NCBI GenBank assembly: GCA_020849535.1
Contig: JADLGB010000075.1
Coordinates: forward strand, 1 to 64,000
Length of the DNA stretch: 64,000 nt
Direction of reading: 5' to 3'
Origin: Candidatus Hydrogenedentota bacterium
GTDB lineage: Bacteria; Hydrogenedentota; Hydrogenedentia; Hydrogenedentales; SLHB01
The translations under genes and the position numbers were made by a program. Numbering within the stretch: position 1 is the stretch's first letter; every line of letters starts with the position of its first letter. Of the stretch, positions 27,101 to 35,122 are shown piece by piece. The notes beneath the pieces were generated by a model. It was not told the origin of the DNA, ran no database searches, and saw only the letters and a list, made by a program, of their open reading frames with translations.

Positions 27101-27918
27101 GCCCCTGTCGTCCGGTCGAATCCGGCCGGGACGGAACGGCCACCCGGCACCAGCAGACGATTGCCCGCAACGACAAAGTAGCCCTGCGGCGCGACTCCCG
27201 CGAACGCGGGCGAGTTGTGCGGTTGCAAAATGAAGGACGCCCCCTGTCCATCGTTCTTCCACACGACGCCACCGGTTTCCGCGTCGAGCGCGTAGATGAA
27301 GATCCCCATCATCGGCCAGATGCTTGCGCCGAAATAGAGGACGCCGTCTGCGACGACGGGCGCGCCCCGCACGGGCCACGTGGAGATCAGGCGCTTGTTT
27401 CCGAGAATCTTGCGGTCGGTCGGCCCGCCCCTAAACTTCCAGATCAGCTCGCCATCATCCGCGTTCAGGCAGTACAGGTATCCGTCATCGCAGCAGACAT
27501 ACAACTTGCCGTTCCATGCAAGCGGCGCGAACCGCACGGGCCCATCGAAATAGCGCCGCCAATTCTCCTCGCCGGAGCCGGTGTCGAACGCGACGACCTT
27601 GTCACTGTCGTTGAAACCGAGGAAGAGGGTGTCTTTCATCACGATCGGCTCAAAGATCTCGTCGTAGGGCATGAGGTCCTGATTCAGTGGGTCATCCCAG
27701 ACCGGCTCGCGGGGGGTGTACTGGCGCACCCACTGGAGGTGGAGTTGTTCGGGCAACTCCCCGGGCGAAGCCGCCGTGCGCCCGCTGTCGTAACGCCACG
27801 TGGGCCAGTCCTCGGCCGGCGCCGTCATACTAGCCGCCGTGGCCAAGAAGGTGAGCAGCACACAACGGCACATCGCGAAGCATGGGATTTTCAACCATGG
27901 ATCATGCGCACGCGCCAT
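24142..27918 (-). CDS. Exported PQQ-like double propeller with Rossmann-like insert and C-terminal malectin domain
   Basis: A 1258-residue protein. An N-terminal hydrophobic signal (FAMCRCVLLTFLATAASMTA) leads to EDWPTWRYDSGRTAASPGEL, the usual entry into PQQ/BamB-like propellers. Repeats such as VVAFDTGSGEENWRRYFDGP and LYCLNADDGELIWKFRGG fill about 40-430. Residues 440-570 look like a degenerate class I methyltransferase fold that lacks the Gly-rich SAM loop (YALVHAATSSDLLEAL in its place). A second propeller follows, with CNCSYQNQTSLA near 1055. The C terminus (about 1100 on) is malectin-like: PYTVRLHFAEPE, RVFNVLLQGKR, LDHFDIIQEAGG. Such domains bind carbohydrate. It starts 1 base after the pseudopilin stop and overlaps the next gene by 4 bases. 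Confidence 0.85.
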   Translation of the reverse strand: MARAHDPWLKIPCFAMCRCVLLTFLATAASMTAPAEDWPTWRYDSGRTAASPGELPEQLHLQWVRQYTPREPVWDDPLNQDLMPYDEIFEPIVMKDTLFLGFNDSDKVVAFDTGSGEENWRRYFDGPVRFAPLAWNGKLYVCCDDGYLYCLNADDGELIWKFRGGPTDRKILGNKRLISTWPVRGAPVVADGVLYFGASIWPMMGIFIYALDAETGGVVWKNDGQGASFILQPHNSPAFAGVAPQGYFVVAGNRLLVPGGRSVPAGFDRTTGAMEFYRFAEHNKTGGSFVASIGNVYFNHYREGEVSMYAVDTGDALRARVGVRPVLTRDGAYFSGSSIRAYDLEALASAGKDTPLTPRWETDVDASGDLIQAGGRLYAAGKDGLTAVELSAADGPPTVAWRKPVQGDVQRLIAANGKLFAVTAEGAILCFGAEEGPMRQHLCAPVYTDPAQDAVEEALRILEATGVREGYALVHAATSSDLLEALAAHSELRIIALQPDASPLNEWRRKLDDEGLYGVRVAVHEGTPGTFDAPPYMASLTVVDALDVINFPRDQQLLERLFYSMRPYGGKLWCLPDAQGGAAEFAKWIGAGKLAGLNTVDGMEWVASREGPLQGAGQWTHMYGNIANTVKSDDALVRLPLGVLWFGGSSNVDVLPRHGHGPPEQVVGGRLFIQGLDCMSARDVYTGRVLWKTRMPDLGTYGTYYDATYKDTPTDTRYNQVHIPGANIRGSNFVATEDRIYVVQGANCTVLDSTNGAIVQTITMPPIDPTVRKPQSPPWAYIGCYGDTLFGGYGFVAFSDLLDTKKQEYSIWTDFDTSASKAIIAFDRHTGEQRWRVDATHGFLHNGIAVGNGVMYCLDRLPLYLAGQLERRGIEAPEDYRLLAIDVRTGQILWEKKEDVFGSFLAFSEEERILLQSTRPSRDMTDGEEGTRMIAFAGTDGRKLWDTETKYASVPMIHNKRIVTQESMLDLLTGEPVMRANPLTGVEEPWTWQRQYGCNYPIASENLLTFRSAAAGFYDFENDGGTGNFGGFKSSCSSNLVVADGVLNAPDYTRTCNCSYQNQTSLAMVHMPESELWTFNAYAAGEAPVALAGLNFGAPGDRRADDGVLWLDFPSVGGTSPEIPVEAAYTDAEPKLYRHHSSQFSGEGYPWVNASGIANLKSLRITLAKTADAERPYTVRLHFAEPEPATSGSRVFNVLLQGKRTLDHFDIIQEAGGERRGVVKEFKNVPVRSVLAVDFEPISTEPPLLCGIEVVAEE

Positions 27919-27919
27919 C

Positions 27920-28849
27920 TCACTTGAACTCCCGATCGTAGCGTCCCAGGATGCGCGGTCCGTCTATCGTGATCATCCACGGCGATTCAGCTCCCAGGTA
28001 CTTCTCGAAACGCACGTGGCCATCCATGTACAACACGTTCATGCCGTCGGGAACGTGACAGGAACCCTTGATCTGCGGGGTGAGGTGATCCCACATAACC
28101 GGAATTGTACTCTGCGAACCCGCACTGGACGCCGGATTGTTGATGTCGGTCACGAGGAAGCGCTCAATGCCTTCGCGCAGGCGATAGATCACATTGCCGC
28201 CGCCTGCCTGGGTACCCGCGTTCGCGCTTGAAACAGTGAAGTCCTCTTCGGAGACATGCCCATCGCCCGACGCCGCGTTCGCGTCGCCCAACTCGCCGAT
28301 TGGTGTGCCCACATAGTCGCTGCCCTCGTATCGGCCGCCGACTCCGCTCCCCGGAACTCCCACCAAGTCAAAACCGATGAGATTCGCGGAATCGATGAAG
28401 AGCCAACCCGTGTAGTTGAATGGCGACTTCAGCAATTCCTCCGGCTCGACGATTCCATTTTGATTCCCTAAAGGCGTCCCATTGTCGCGAACCCCCTTAT
28501 CATAACGTTCAACGGGATTTGTGCCGCCGACGGATGGGCACCACACGACGTTGACGTCGTTCAGGTATTCCGGCATTACCGACGGGCCGTTGAAGATCAT
28601 CGTGTCAGACAATCTTCCGAAGACATCCACCAGCATTCGCGGCGGAAGTTTGTGGCCCTTGGATTCCGCCGCGTACATGGCGAAGACAAGGCCCATCTGC
28701 TTGAGATTGCTCTGGCATGCCGCCCGGCGTGCCGCTTCCCGGGCGCGCGCCAGCGCGGGCATCAGTATGGCAGCCAAGATTCCAATGATCGCGATGACCA
28801 CAAGCAGCTCGATCAATGTAAAACCGCGGCGAGTCGAATGAAAGTCCAT
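27920..28849 (-). CDS. DUF1559-type pseudopilin
   Basis: A 309-residue protein beginning [20 protein letters not shown]: a type IV prepilin/pseudopilin signal with the cleavage site before Phe (G|FTLIE) and a long hydrophobic helix ([18 protein letters not shown]). The mature part has the DUF1559 pattern [20 protein letters not shown] and a C-terminal [19 protein letters not shown] bacteria encode many of these; they are thought to be assembled or anchored by a type II secretion/pilin system. GGGGGGAAAT before the ATG at 28849 fixes the start. It is the first gene of the five-gene operon. Confidence 0.92.
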   Translation of the reverse strand: MDFHSTRRGFTLIELLVVIAIIGILAAILMPALARAREAARRAACQSNLKQMGLVFAMYAAESKGHKLPPRMLVDVFGRLSDTMIFNGPSVMPEYLNDVNVVWCPSVGGTNPVERYDKGVRDNGTPLGNQNGIVEPEELLKSPFNYTGWLFIDSANLIGFDLVGVPGSGVGGRYEGSDYVGTPIGELGDANAASGDGHVSEEDFTVSSANAGTQAGGGNVIYRLREGIERFLVTDINNPASSAGSQSTIPVMWDHLTPQIKGSCHVPDGMNVLYMDGHVRFEKYLGAESPWMITIDGPRILGRYDREFK

Positions 28850-28933
28850 GATTTCCCCCCCAAGAACGAAGCCCACTTCCCCCGAAGCAGATTCACACAC
28901 TGGTGCTAAGTCAAGTCGTTTCAATGCACAACT

Positions 28934-28977
28934 GCGGGTGAAGCAGTGCCGCACCCGCGAAATCCATACTCATTATA
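28934..28977 (-). promoter_or_regulatory. Promoter -10 box and leader hairpin of the five-gene operon
   Basis: On the minus strand a perfect TATAAT lies at 28977-28972, with only a weak -35. The predicted leader of about 115 bases contains a hairpin with arms GCGGGTG (28958-28952) and CACCCGC (28940-28934). No T-run follows it, so it is not an obvious terminator for the gene ending at 29031. Confidence 0.4.
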
Positions 28978-29030
28978 CCCTTTTCAATGTTTCCATTGCC
29001 CTCTGAATCGGCATGTCCGAGAATCCGCGT

Positions 29031-30407
29031 CTACTTGGCCGCAGGGCTGGTGTCGGCGCTGTTGCGGATGCAATAGAGTCTCGCAGAGGTGCGAATCAGC
29101 AAGCGGTCACCCGCGATGGCCGGCGTGGCCAGGACCATGTCATCTTCCGCGAGCGGATTGGTGCCGAGCACTTCAAACGTGCTCCCCGCCTTTATCGCAA
29201 AGGTGACTCCGTCTTCATTGAGACAGAAAACTTTGCCCGCGTACGCCCAGGGAGAAGCCGTGAAGCTGCGTCCTTTGGGCAACTTCTGGGCTTCATACAC
29301 AACTGCGCCATCACGCGCGTTGAAGCAGGCGATGGAGTCGTAATCATAGAGCACGTACAGCAGATCCTCGTATACAAGCGTCGAGGGGTTGTAGGGGGCC
29401 GCCTGGGGTAACGACCAAGCGATCCATTGATTCGAAGCTTGGCCTTCGGCCAAGGAGATGTCACCGCTGGCCCCTGGCCGAATCGCATAGATTGGACGTT
29501 TCTTGTCCATCACGTAGCCGGAACTGATGTATAGCAATCCATCGCTTGTATACGGCGTGGCAATGGTGATGCCTGACATGCCTTGGAGCGACCAAAGTAG
29601 TTTGCCGTCCAGATCGTACGAACGCACCATGGTGGACCCGGAGGCCACGATTTCGGTTCGCTGTTCATGCGTCCAGATGAACGGGGTGCACCAGTTGCCG
29701 TCTTCTTCGCGCGGGACCCGCCACACCTCTTCGCCAGTCAGCTTGTCGCATGCCAACAGATACGAGTCTTCTTCATTGTCGTTCTGTATGTAGAGGCGAT
29801 TCTCGTGCAGCAGGGGCGAAGACGCCGTCCCCCAGCCGGAGGACGTCTTGTGCGGTGCGATCTCTTTGGACCAGACCTGATTCCCCTCGAAGTCGAAGCA
29901 CCAAATGCCCACATTACCGAAGTAGGCGTAGACCCGCTCGCCGTCCGTGACTGGCGTTTCCGACGCGTAGCTGTTCTTGATGTGAGTAGAACTCGGCGGA
30001 GTGCCCTCGTGAACCTGGCGCTCCCAGACGACCTGTCCGGTTTCCAGATCCAGGCAGAGGACCTTCCACTGGTGAATCGAAGCCGGCGCGTCTTTTCGGT
30101 TGCCGCCAAGATAGAGGCCCTTCTTGGGTGCCTCCGACTGCCCCTGGTTTACCACCGTGGTCAGAAAGATACGGTTTCCCCACACGATGGGAGACGACCA
30201 CCCCCTGCCTGGGATGTCGGTCTTCCAGGCGACGTTTTCCGTGGCCGACCATCGGTCCGGCAGGCCGCTTCCCTCGGCGATGCCGCGCGCGCCCGGCCCA
30301 CGAAACTGGGGCCAGTTCGCGTTCCCATCCGCCCGCGCGCTGATCGCGACGGGCAGCAAACAGAGGGTGTACAGCAACAACGCGATCGGCTCAATTCGTT
30401 TGGTCAT
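29031..30407 (-). CDS. Exported PQQ/BamB-like beta-propeller protein
   Basis: A 458-residue protein with a signal peptide (IALLLYTLCLLPVAISARAD). The mature protein opens ANWPQFRGPGARGIAEGSGL, the hallmark of propellers abundant in Planctomycetota. Propeller phrases include VLCLDLETGQVVWERQVHEG, CFDFEGNQVWSKEIA, LACDKLTGEEVWRVPRE and VRSYDLDGKLLWSL. These proteins do not necessarily bind PQQ and no dehydrogenase residues are evident. The frame begins with TTG at 30413, but the ATG at 30407 is preferred. Head-to-head with the glycosidase gene at 30572. Confidence 0.88.
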   Translation of the reverse strand: MTKRIEPIALLLYTLCLLPVAISARADGNANWPQFRGPGARGIAEGSGLPDRWSATENVAWKTDIPGRGWSSPIVWGNRIFLTTVVNQGQSEAPKKGLYLGGNRKDAPASIHQWKVLCLDLETGQVVWERQVHEGTPPSSTHIKNSYASETPVTDGERVYAYFGNVGIWCFDFEGNQVWSKEIAPHKTSSGWGTASSPLLHENRLYIQNDNEEDSYLLACDKLTGEEVWRVPREEDGNWCTPFIWTHEQRTEIVASGSTMVRSYDLDGKLLWSLQGMSGITIATPYTSDGLLYISSGYVMDKKRPIYAIRPGASGDISLAEGQASNQWIAWSLPQAAPYNPSTLVYEDLLYVLYDYDSIACFNARDGAVVYEAQKLPKGRSFTASPWAYAGKVFCLNEDGVTFAIKAGSTFEVLGTNPLAEDDMVLATPAIAGDRLLIRTSARLYCIRNSADTSPAAK

Positions 30408-30571
30408 GTTCAATGGCCTTTCATAGTGAAACCCACAGGAAACCTAGCACAAATCAGGTTTGCCAGGGAACAACGACGAAGCACGTTTTGCGATACAATG
30501 CCGGTGACCTCTACCATTGCCCAAGGCAGTTCGTTGCAGGCCCGGCATGTCCGAGGACAGACGGAGGAAGT

Positions 30572-32944
30572 ATGAGCAATCTTGGCCGCACGCCGCATCC
30601 CATTGTTTCAGCGTTTGTTCTCGCTTTGGTGGGGGCGCTCTCACCCCTGAGCTATCTGGTTTGCTTGGCAGAACCGGCGCCGGAAGATGTTACGACTGAG
30701 GCATTCGCCCGGGAAGTGGAGCGCGTTCTTCCTCTCGAGAAGCCGTACGATTATCACAAACGGCTGTCGAGCAGCCCCGTGCACACGGCGCGGCGGAATC
30801 CCGTGATCGTACCCCAAGCCGGTGAGGTAGTCCTTCCGGTGTCGGGATGGAGGATCGTCTCTCACGCGCAAAGTACCGCCGTTCTCAAGAACGCCATTGC
30901 GGATTTCCAGGACTATCTGAACACGTCCATGGGTGTCCGCGTAGAGATTGAAAACCGGGATGCACTGCAGGACTGGGAGAGTCTGAGCCAATGTGTTGTT
31001 GCCGGAACTCTCGAAAATCTCCCCGGCTGCGGGATAGACCTGAAGGGTCCCAAGGACTATGAGATCGTCGTGACGCCGGACCGTGTGACGGTGTGCGGAT
31101 ACGATGAGCGGGGCGCGATGTTCGGGCTGTACAACCTGGAGGCCCGGATGAATCTGCGCGAGGCGCCGATCCTGCCCGGGGATCTCAAGACGGTGCGGCA
31201 TAGCCTCTACGATACGCGCATGGTGCACTCCTGGATGGGATGGATGGAGTGGCCGGATGCGCTGCTCGCGCACCTGGCGCACGATGGGTTCGACGGCATC
31301 TTCGCGTCGTGTTACGCCAACCCGAACGGGGATCGCGCCACGGCCGAATCTTCAACCGAGTTCATGGCACGCTTGCTGTTCATGATGCGCCATCAGGATC
31401 CAGCCCGAATACGGGACTTGATCGACCGGGCTTCCCGCTTTGGAATCAAGGTCTACGCGCCGATCATTCACCAGTACATGGGGACCCCGGAAAGCGAGGC
31501 GCAGTTGCGCAGTCTCGTGCAAGATGTTGTGAGGACATTCCCCGATATTCAGGGATACATACTCTTAACCGAAGGCTTTTGGTACAAGCAATGGGGAGGC
31601 GCCCACGGCGCCAGCGCAGAGTACGTGCAGGACTGGGCGCGCAACTGGTGCCGGGCGGTCGCCATCGTGGCCGAGGAATGCCACCGGGTAAATCCCGCTA
31701 TCGAGATTCTCCCGTGGGAGTACAACATCGACTTCCGTCCACAGAACGCGGAGATGAAGCGGTACTTCATCCAACAGCTTCCCGGCGATTCGACACCGTT
31801 GCTCACATGGGAGAACGGAAAGAGTTTTGAAATCGACGGCATGCAAGGATACTTGCGTGACTATTCGCTGAATCAGATTGGCCCCGCGGAAGTGACCGAC
31901 GCCCAAATCGCCGAGGCCCGCCTAAGGAACATGAAGGTCTATTGCAAGGCCGATACGTTCGCATCCTGGCAGTACGGCACGATCCCCTACCTCCCCTTTC
32001 CGTACCAATGGTACGAGCGATACAAGGCTCTCGAGAAGTATGGCGTGAACGGCACGCTCGAGAGTTGGTCCAGTGGATACACGCCAAACTTCATGACGGA
32101 ACTCCGGGCCTGGACGTGCTGGAGCGATGCGCCACCCTTGCAAGAGCTGCTTGGCGCCATTGCCACACGTGATTTCGGGAGCGGGAAAGAGGATATGGTC
32201 CTCGCGGCCTGGGATCATTTCAGCCGGGCAATTCGCCTGGTGCCGGACACCGGCCCCAACATGGGAACCAACAATGCCATCGGGAATCCCCTCTTCTTCC
32301 AAGAGCCGCCGCTCCGGACCACGACCTTCACGCATTCCTGGACCGACCACGAGAAATGGATGGGGTACCTTGGAGGACAGCTCAACCCCTATTGGCCGTT
32401 CACCGTCACCCGCATGGTCTTCTTTCCCGACTTCACGAACCAGACGAACAATGCCGAGCTTTACGCGCGAGGCGCGACCGGCGTGGTGGTCGACCCGCAG
32501 ACTAAGGTCTTGCCAGTCTTCCTCAAGTACCTGCGGCAGGCGTCGGATGAGATGGAGGCAGGGTTGAAGTTGTATCGGGCCGCGGCGATGGAGAGTCCTG
32601 AATCCAAACGGCAACACGCCGTCCGCGAGGTAGTCGTCGCGGAGCAGCTTCAACGGATGATGCAAAGCGATGCCGCCATTCTCGAGTTCGAAGATCTTCG
32701 CCTGCAACTCGCGGCCGAACCGGATTCGCAGAAAGCGGGCGCACTGCTCGACCGGATGGAGATCATCTTGCGCGAGGAAATATCCCGCACGGAGCTTTCC
32801 CTGCTTGCCGCCACGCGGGACTCGCGTCTCGGGTTCCAGTTCGAACAGGACTATGTCTATACGCCTTACTCGCTGCGGGAGAAGCTTGAAGTCCTGCGCG
32901 AAACCTTGGACAAGCAACTGCCAGCACGGCGTGAAGATGGCTAG
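30572..32944 (+). CDS. Exported glycoside hydrolase-like protein with GH67/GH20 N-terminal domain
   Basis: A 790-residue protein with a signal peptide (VSAFVLALVGALSPLSYLVC, then LAE). Residues 85-200 resemble the alpha/beta domain preceding GH20 and GH67 barrels: ALQDWESLSQCVVAGTL and ERGAMFGLYNLEARMNLREA. The centre reads as a TIM barrel: LLAHLAHDGFDGIFASCYAN, IKVYAPIIHQYMG, IQGYILLTEGFWYKQWGG, with acidic residues at barrel ends (LTEG, LPWEYNID). The C-terminal 200 residues are helical. GGAGG at 30563-30567 sets the ATG; a TACAAT box lies at 30493. Catalytic residues and substrate (uronate or hexosamine glycan) cannot be fixed. Confidence 0.72.
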   Translation: MSNLGRTPHPIVSAFVLALVGALSPLSYLVCLAEPAPEDVTTEAFAREVERVLPLEKPYDYHKRLSSSPVHTARRNPVIVPQAGEVVLPVSGWRIVSHAQSTAVLKNAIADFQDYLNTSMGVRVEIENRDALQDWESLSQCVVAGTLENLPGCGIDLKGPKDYEIVVTPDRVTVCGYDERGAMFGLYNLEARMNLREAPILPGDLKTVRHSLYDTRMVHSWMGWMEWPDALLAHLAHDGFDGIFASCYANPNGDRATAESSTEFMARLLFMMRHQDPARIRDLIDRASRFGIKVYAPIIHQYMGTPESEAQLRSLVQDVVRTFPDIQGYILLTEGFWYKQWGGAHGASAEYVQDWARNWCRAVAIVAEECHRVNPAIEILPWEYNIDFRPQNAEMKRYFIQQLPGDSTPLLTWENGKSFEIDGMQGYLRDYSLNQIGPAEVTDAQIAEARLRNMKVYCKADTFASWQYGTIPYLPFPYQWYERYKALEKYGVNGTLESWSSGYTPNFMTELRAWTCWSDAPPLQELLGAIATRDFGSGKEDMVLAAWDHFSRAIRLVPDTGPNMGTNNAIGNPLFFQEPPLRTTTFTHSWTDHEKWMGYLGGQLNPYWPFTVTRMVFFPDFTNQTNNAELYARGATGVVVDPQTKVLPVFLKYLRQASDEMEAGLKLYRAAAMESPESKRQHAVREVVVAEQLQRMMQSDAAILEFEDLRLQLAAEPDSQKAGALLDRMEIILREEISRTELSLLAATRDSRLGFQFEQDYVYTPYSLREKLEVLRETLDKQLPARREDG

Positions 32945-33036
32945 CCCTGCGATCGACTGAAACTCGTTGTGCAGGCAGAGATTAGACCAACACGTGAAGT
33001 CACTGCGGATGGACAGAATACCTGGAGAGGGTTTCT

Positions 33037-33855
33037 ATGATAAGGCATGACTTGATCGTCTACGTCGTTGCCGTGCTCTGCGTTTCCGCCTGGGCGGAAG
33101 ATGCAATCAAACCGGCGGAGAAGACGTTGCCTATGGAAGGACAGGTTTTTGCCGTAGAGGGACATGTGGCCTTCCTGATGCCCCCACCGCCGGAGAAGCG
33201 GATCAATCCGATGCCTTGGGTATGGTATGCGCCCACCTTGCCAGGGTTGCCGGGAGAAGAGGAACGTTGGATGTTTGAGCGGTTTCACGCGGCGGGTATT
33301 GCCATTGCCGGGATCGATGTCGGCGAGTCATACGGCAGTCCTGATGGCCGCGCAGTCTATTCCGCACTGTACAAGGAATTGACCGAAAACCGCGGATGCG
33401 CCAAGAAATCCTGCCTGCTTGCGCGGAGCCGCGGTGGGTTGATGCTCTACAATTGGGCCTGTGAACACCCCGATGCCGTCGCGGGCATTGCCGGGATCTA
33501 TCCCGTGTGCAACCTCCTCAGCTACCCGGGCGTTGCCAAGGCGTGCTCGGCGTACCGGCTCTCCGAGGCCGAGCTGACTGCACAGTTGAGTTCGCACAAC
33601 CCAATCGATCGGTTGGCGCCGCTTGCGAAGGGAAAGGTGCCCATCTTCCATATCCATGGCGATGCGGACACGGTTGTGCCGCTCGCTGACAATTCAGGCG
33701 AATTGGCGCGCCGGTACCGTGAGTTGGGCGGTAAAATTCAACTGGTGATTCCCGAAGGTCAGGGACATTCCATGTGGCCGGGTTTCTTTCAGTGCCAGGA
33801 ACTCGTGGACTTTGTCATCGCGGTGGTTGCCAATCCGCTGCACGAGCCCAAGTAG
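33037..33855 (+). CDS. Exported alpha/beta hydrolase (esterase/peptidase S9-like)
   Basis: A 272-residue protein with a short signal peptide (LIVYVVAVLCVSAWAED). The alpha/beta-hydrolase triad can be read: Ser131 in ARSRGGLM (nucleophile elbow, where GxSxG is usual), Asp211 in HIHGDADTVVPL, and His244 in EGQGHSMW. The Arg residues around the Ser make the elbow atypical. The family hydrolyses esters or amides; with glycosidases nearby, deacetylation of a glycan is plausible. GGAGAGG precedes the ATG. It follows the glycosidase at 92 bases, probably as an operon, and its stop lies 1 base from the convergent epimerase gene. Confidence 0.82.
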   Translation: MIRHDLIVYVVAVLCVSAWAEDAIKPAEKTLPMEGQVFAVEGHVAFLMPPPPEKRINPMPWVWYAPTLPGLPGEEERWMFERFHAAGIAIAGIDVGESYGSPDGRAVYSALYKELTENRGCAKKSCLLARSRGGLMLYNWACEHPDAVAGIAGIYPVCNLLSYPGVAKACSAYRLSEAELTAQLSSHNPIDRLAPLAKGKVPIFHIHGDADTVVPLADNSGELARRYRELGGKIQLVIPEGQGHSMWPGFFQCQELVDFVIAVVANPLHEPK

Positions 33856-33856
33856 A

Positions 33857-35122
33857 TCAGCGCGCCTGCATCATGAACTGTAGTGCCTCCGAGGTGCGGA
33901 TAAGAGCCCGCCCCGCGTGGAAGGCCGTCTTGAACTCCCCACCCTTGTCCGTGGTCACGGGTTCCCCGCTCTCCCAGTGCACATCCTGATACCAGTCGCC
34001 GCACTCGTGGTCGATCTGATACGTCCACACCCAGTCGAAATCGCGCATGAACGCCTCCAGATACTTCCCGTCCTGTGTCCATCGATACACATCGATCAGT
34101 GCGTTCAGCAGTTCCGCCTGAGCCCACCATGACTTGAAGAGACGATTGGGATCGAGACCTTCCGCGTCGGCGACGTGGCCCGTCAAGGGTCCGTAGGCCG
34201 CCAACCCGCCCCGCGCGCGATCAAAACCATAGTCCAGCGCGTGGTCGACGAGACCCAGGATCGTGGCCCGGTAATCTTCTCGCGATTCACCGAGGAGGTC
34301 AACCGCCTCGATCATCAACCAGGCCAGCTCCACGTTCAGACCGTACGAGGTCGTCATCCTGCCATGTAGGTCGGTCAGTGGATTCCACTCGTAGTCGAAG
34401 ACCGTGATGGTGCAGCCATGCTCTTTGTGGATACCCTTCGACCGGATCAGGTGAAGCACGTCCCGCAGTGCATTCAGATGCCTTGGGTCATGTGTCGATT
34501 TGCACAGATAGAGGAAGCCTTCCAGAACGTTCGTGTGCATATCAATGGTCTTGATGCGCGTTTGGTTCCCGAGGTTCATCTGCTCGGCATTCAAGGCGCC
34601 CCAGTCATGCCCGTCGAAATCCTCGATGAAACCCAAGTCCCGGTCGGCCGCCTTGGTCATCAGTAGCTCGAACACGCGCACCGCCGCGTCGAGCGCATCC
34701 TGGCGCCCGGAGGCGCGGTAGTACTCCGTCAACCCCGTCAGGGCATACCCGTGGAAATCGGTGTTCTTCCGCGTGACCTTGGGCCGGCCGTCTCGAGTGA
34801 CCGAAAAGTAGAACCCGCCTTCGGCCTCGTCCCACATGTGGCCCATCAAGAACCGGAACGTTTCGTTCGCCGACTCGAGGTGGCCCCAATCCCGGTTACC
34901 GTGGCGGTGCGCCGCCGACAGGCTGAACAGCATGCGCACCTGCATCATCAAGACCTTCTCGCTGTCGTCTAGGCGCCGTCCACAACGGTCCAGACGCGTC
35001 AGAAAGCCCCCGTGCTCCGCGTCCCACCCGTGATTGATCCAGAATGGTAGGAGGTTCCCAGCGAGAGTGGACTCGGCGCGCTGACGTATGTCGGCAAGCT
35101 GGTCTGTGGTCGTCATATGCAC
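33857..35122 (-). CDS. N-acylglucosamine 2-epimerase (AGE)/cellobiose 2-epimerase-like protein
   Basis: A 421-residue cytoplasmic protein, full-length for the family. The (alpha/alpha)6 barrel shows HGWDAEHGGFLTRLDRCGRR near the N terminus, TDFHGYALTGLTEYYRASGR, IDMHTNVLEGFLYL, SYGLNVELAWLMIEA, KSWWAQAELLNALIDVYRW and a C-terminal GEFKTAFHAGRALI. The conserved His residues in HTNVLEG and TAFHAGR match the epimerase catalytic set; the enzyme would invert C2 of a reducing sugar. AGGAG stands 6 bases before a GTG at 35122 and 12 before the ATG at 35116, so GTG is preferred. No signal peptide, so it acts on imported sugars. Confidence 0.9.
   Translation of the reverse strand: MHMTTTDQLADIRQRAESTLAGNLLPFWINHGWDAEHGGFLTRLDRCGRRLDDSEKVLMMQVRMLFSLSAAHRHGNRDWGHLESANETFRFLMGHMWDEAEGGFYFSVTRDGRPKVTRKNTDFHGYALTGLTEYYRASGRQDALDAAVRVFELLMTKAADRDLGFIEDFDGHDWGALNAEQMNLGNQTRIKTIDMHTNVLEGFLYLCKSTHDPRHLNALRDVLHLIRSKGIHKEHGCTITVFDYEWNPLTDLHGRMTTSYGLNVELAWLMIEAVDLLGESREDYRATILGLVDHALDYGFDRARGGLAAYGPLTGHVADAEGLDPNRLFKSWWAQAELLNALIDVYRWTQDGKYLEAFMRDFDWVWTYQIDHECGDWYQDVHWESGEPVTTDKGGEFKTAFHAGRALIRTSEALQFMMQAR

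Noticed and set aside
28934..28958. Terminator of the gene ending at 29031
   Set aside because: The hairpin is good but no T-run follows on the minus strand, and a TATAAT lies just upstream, so it is described as a leader hairpin.
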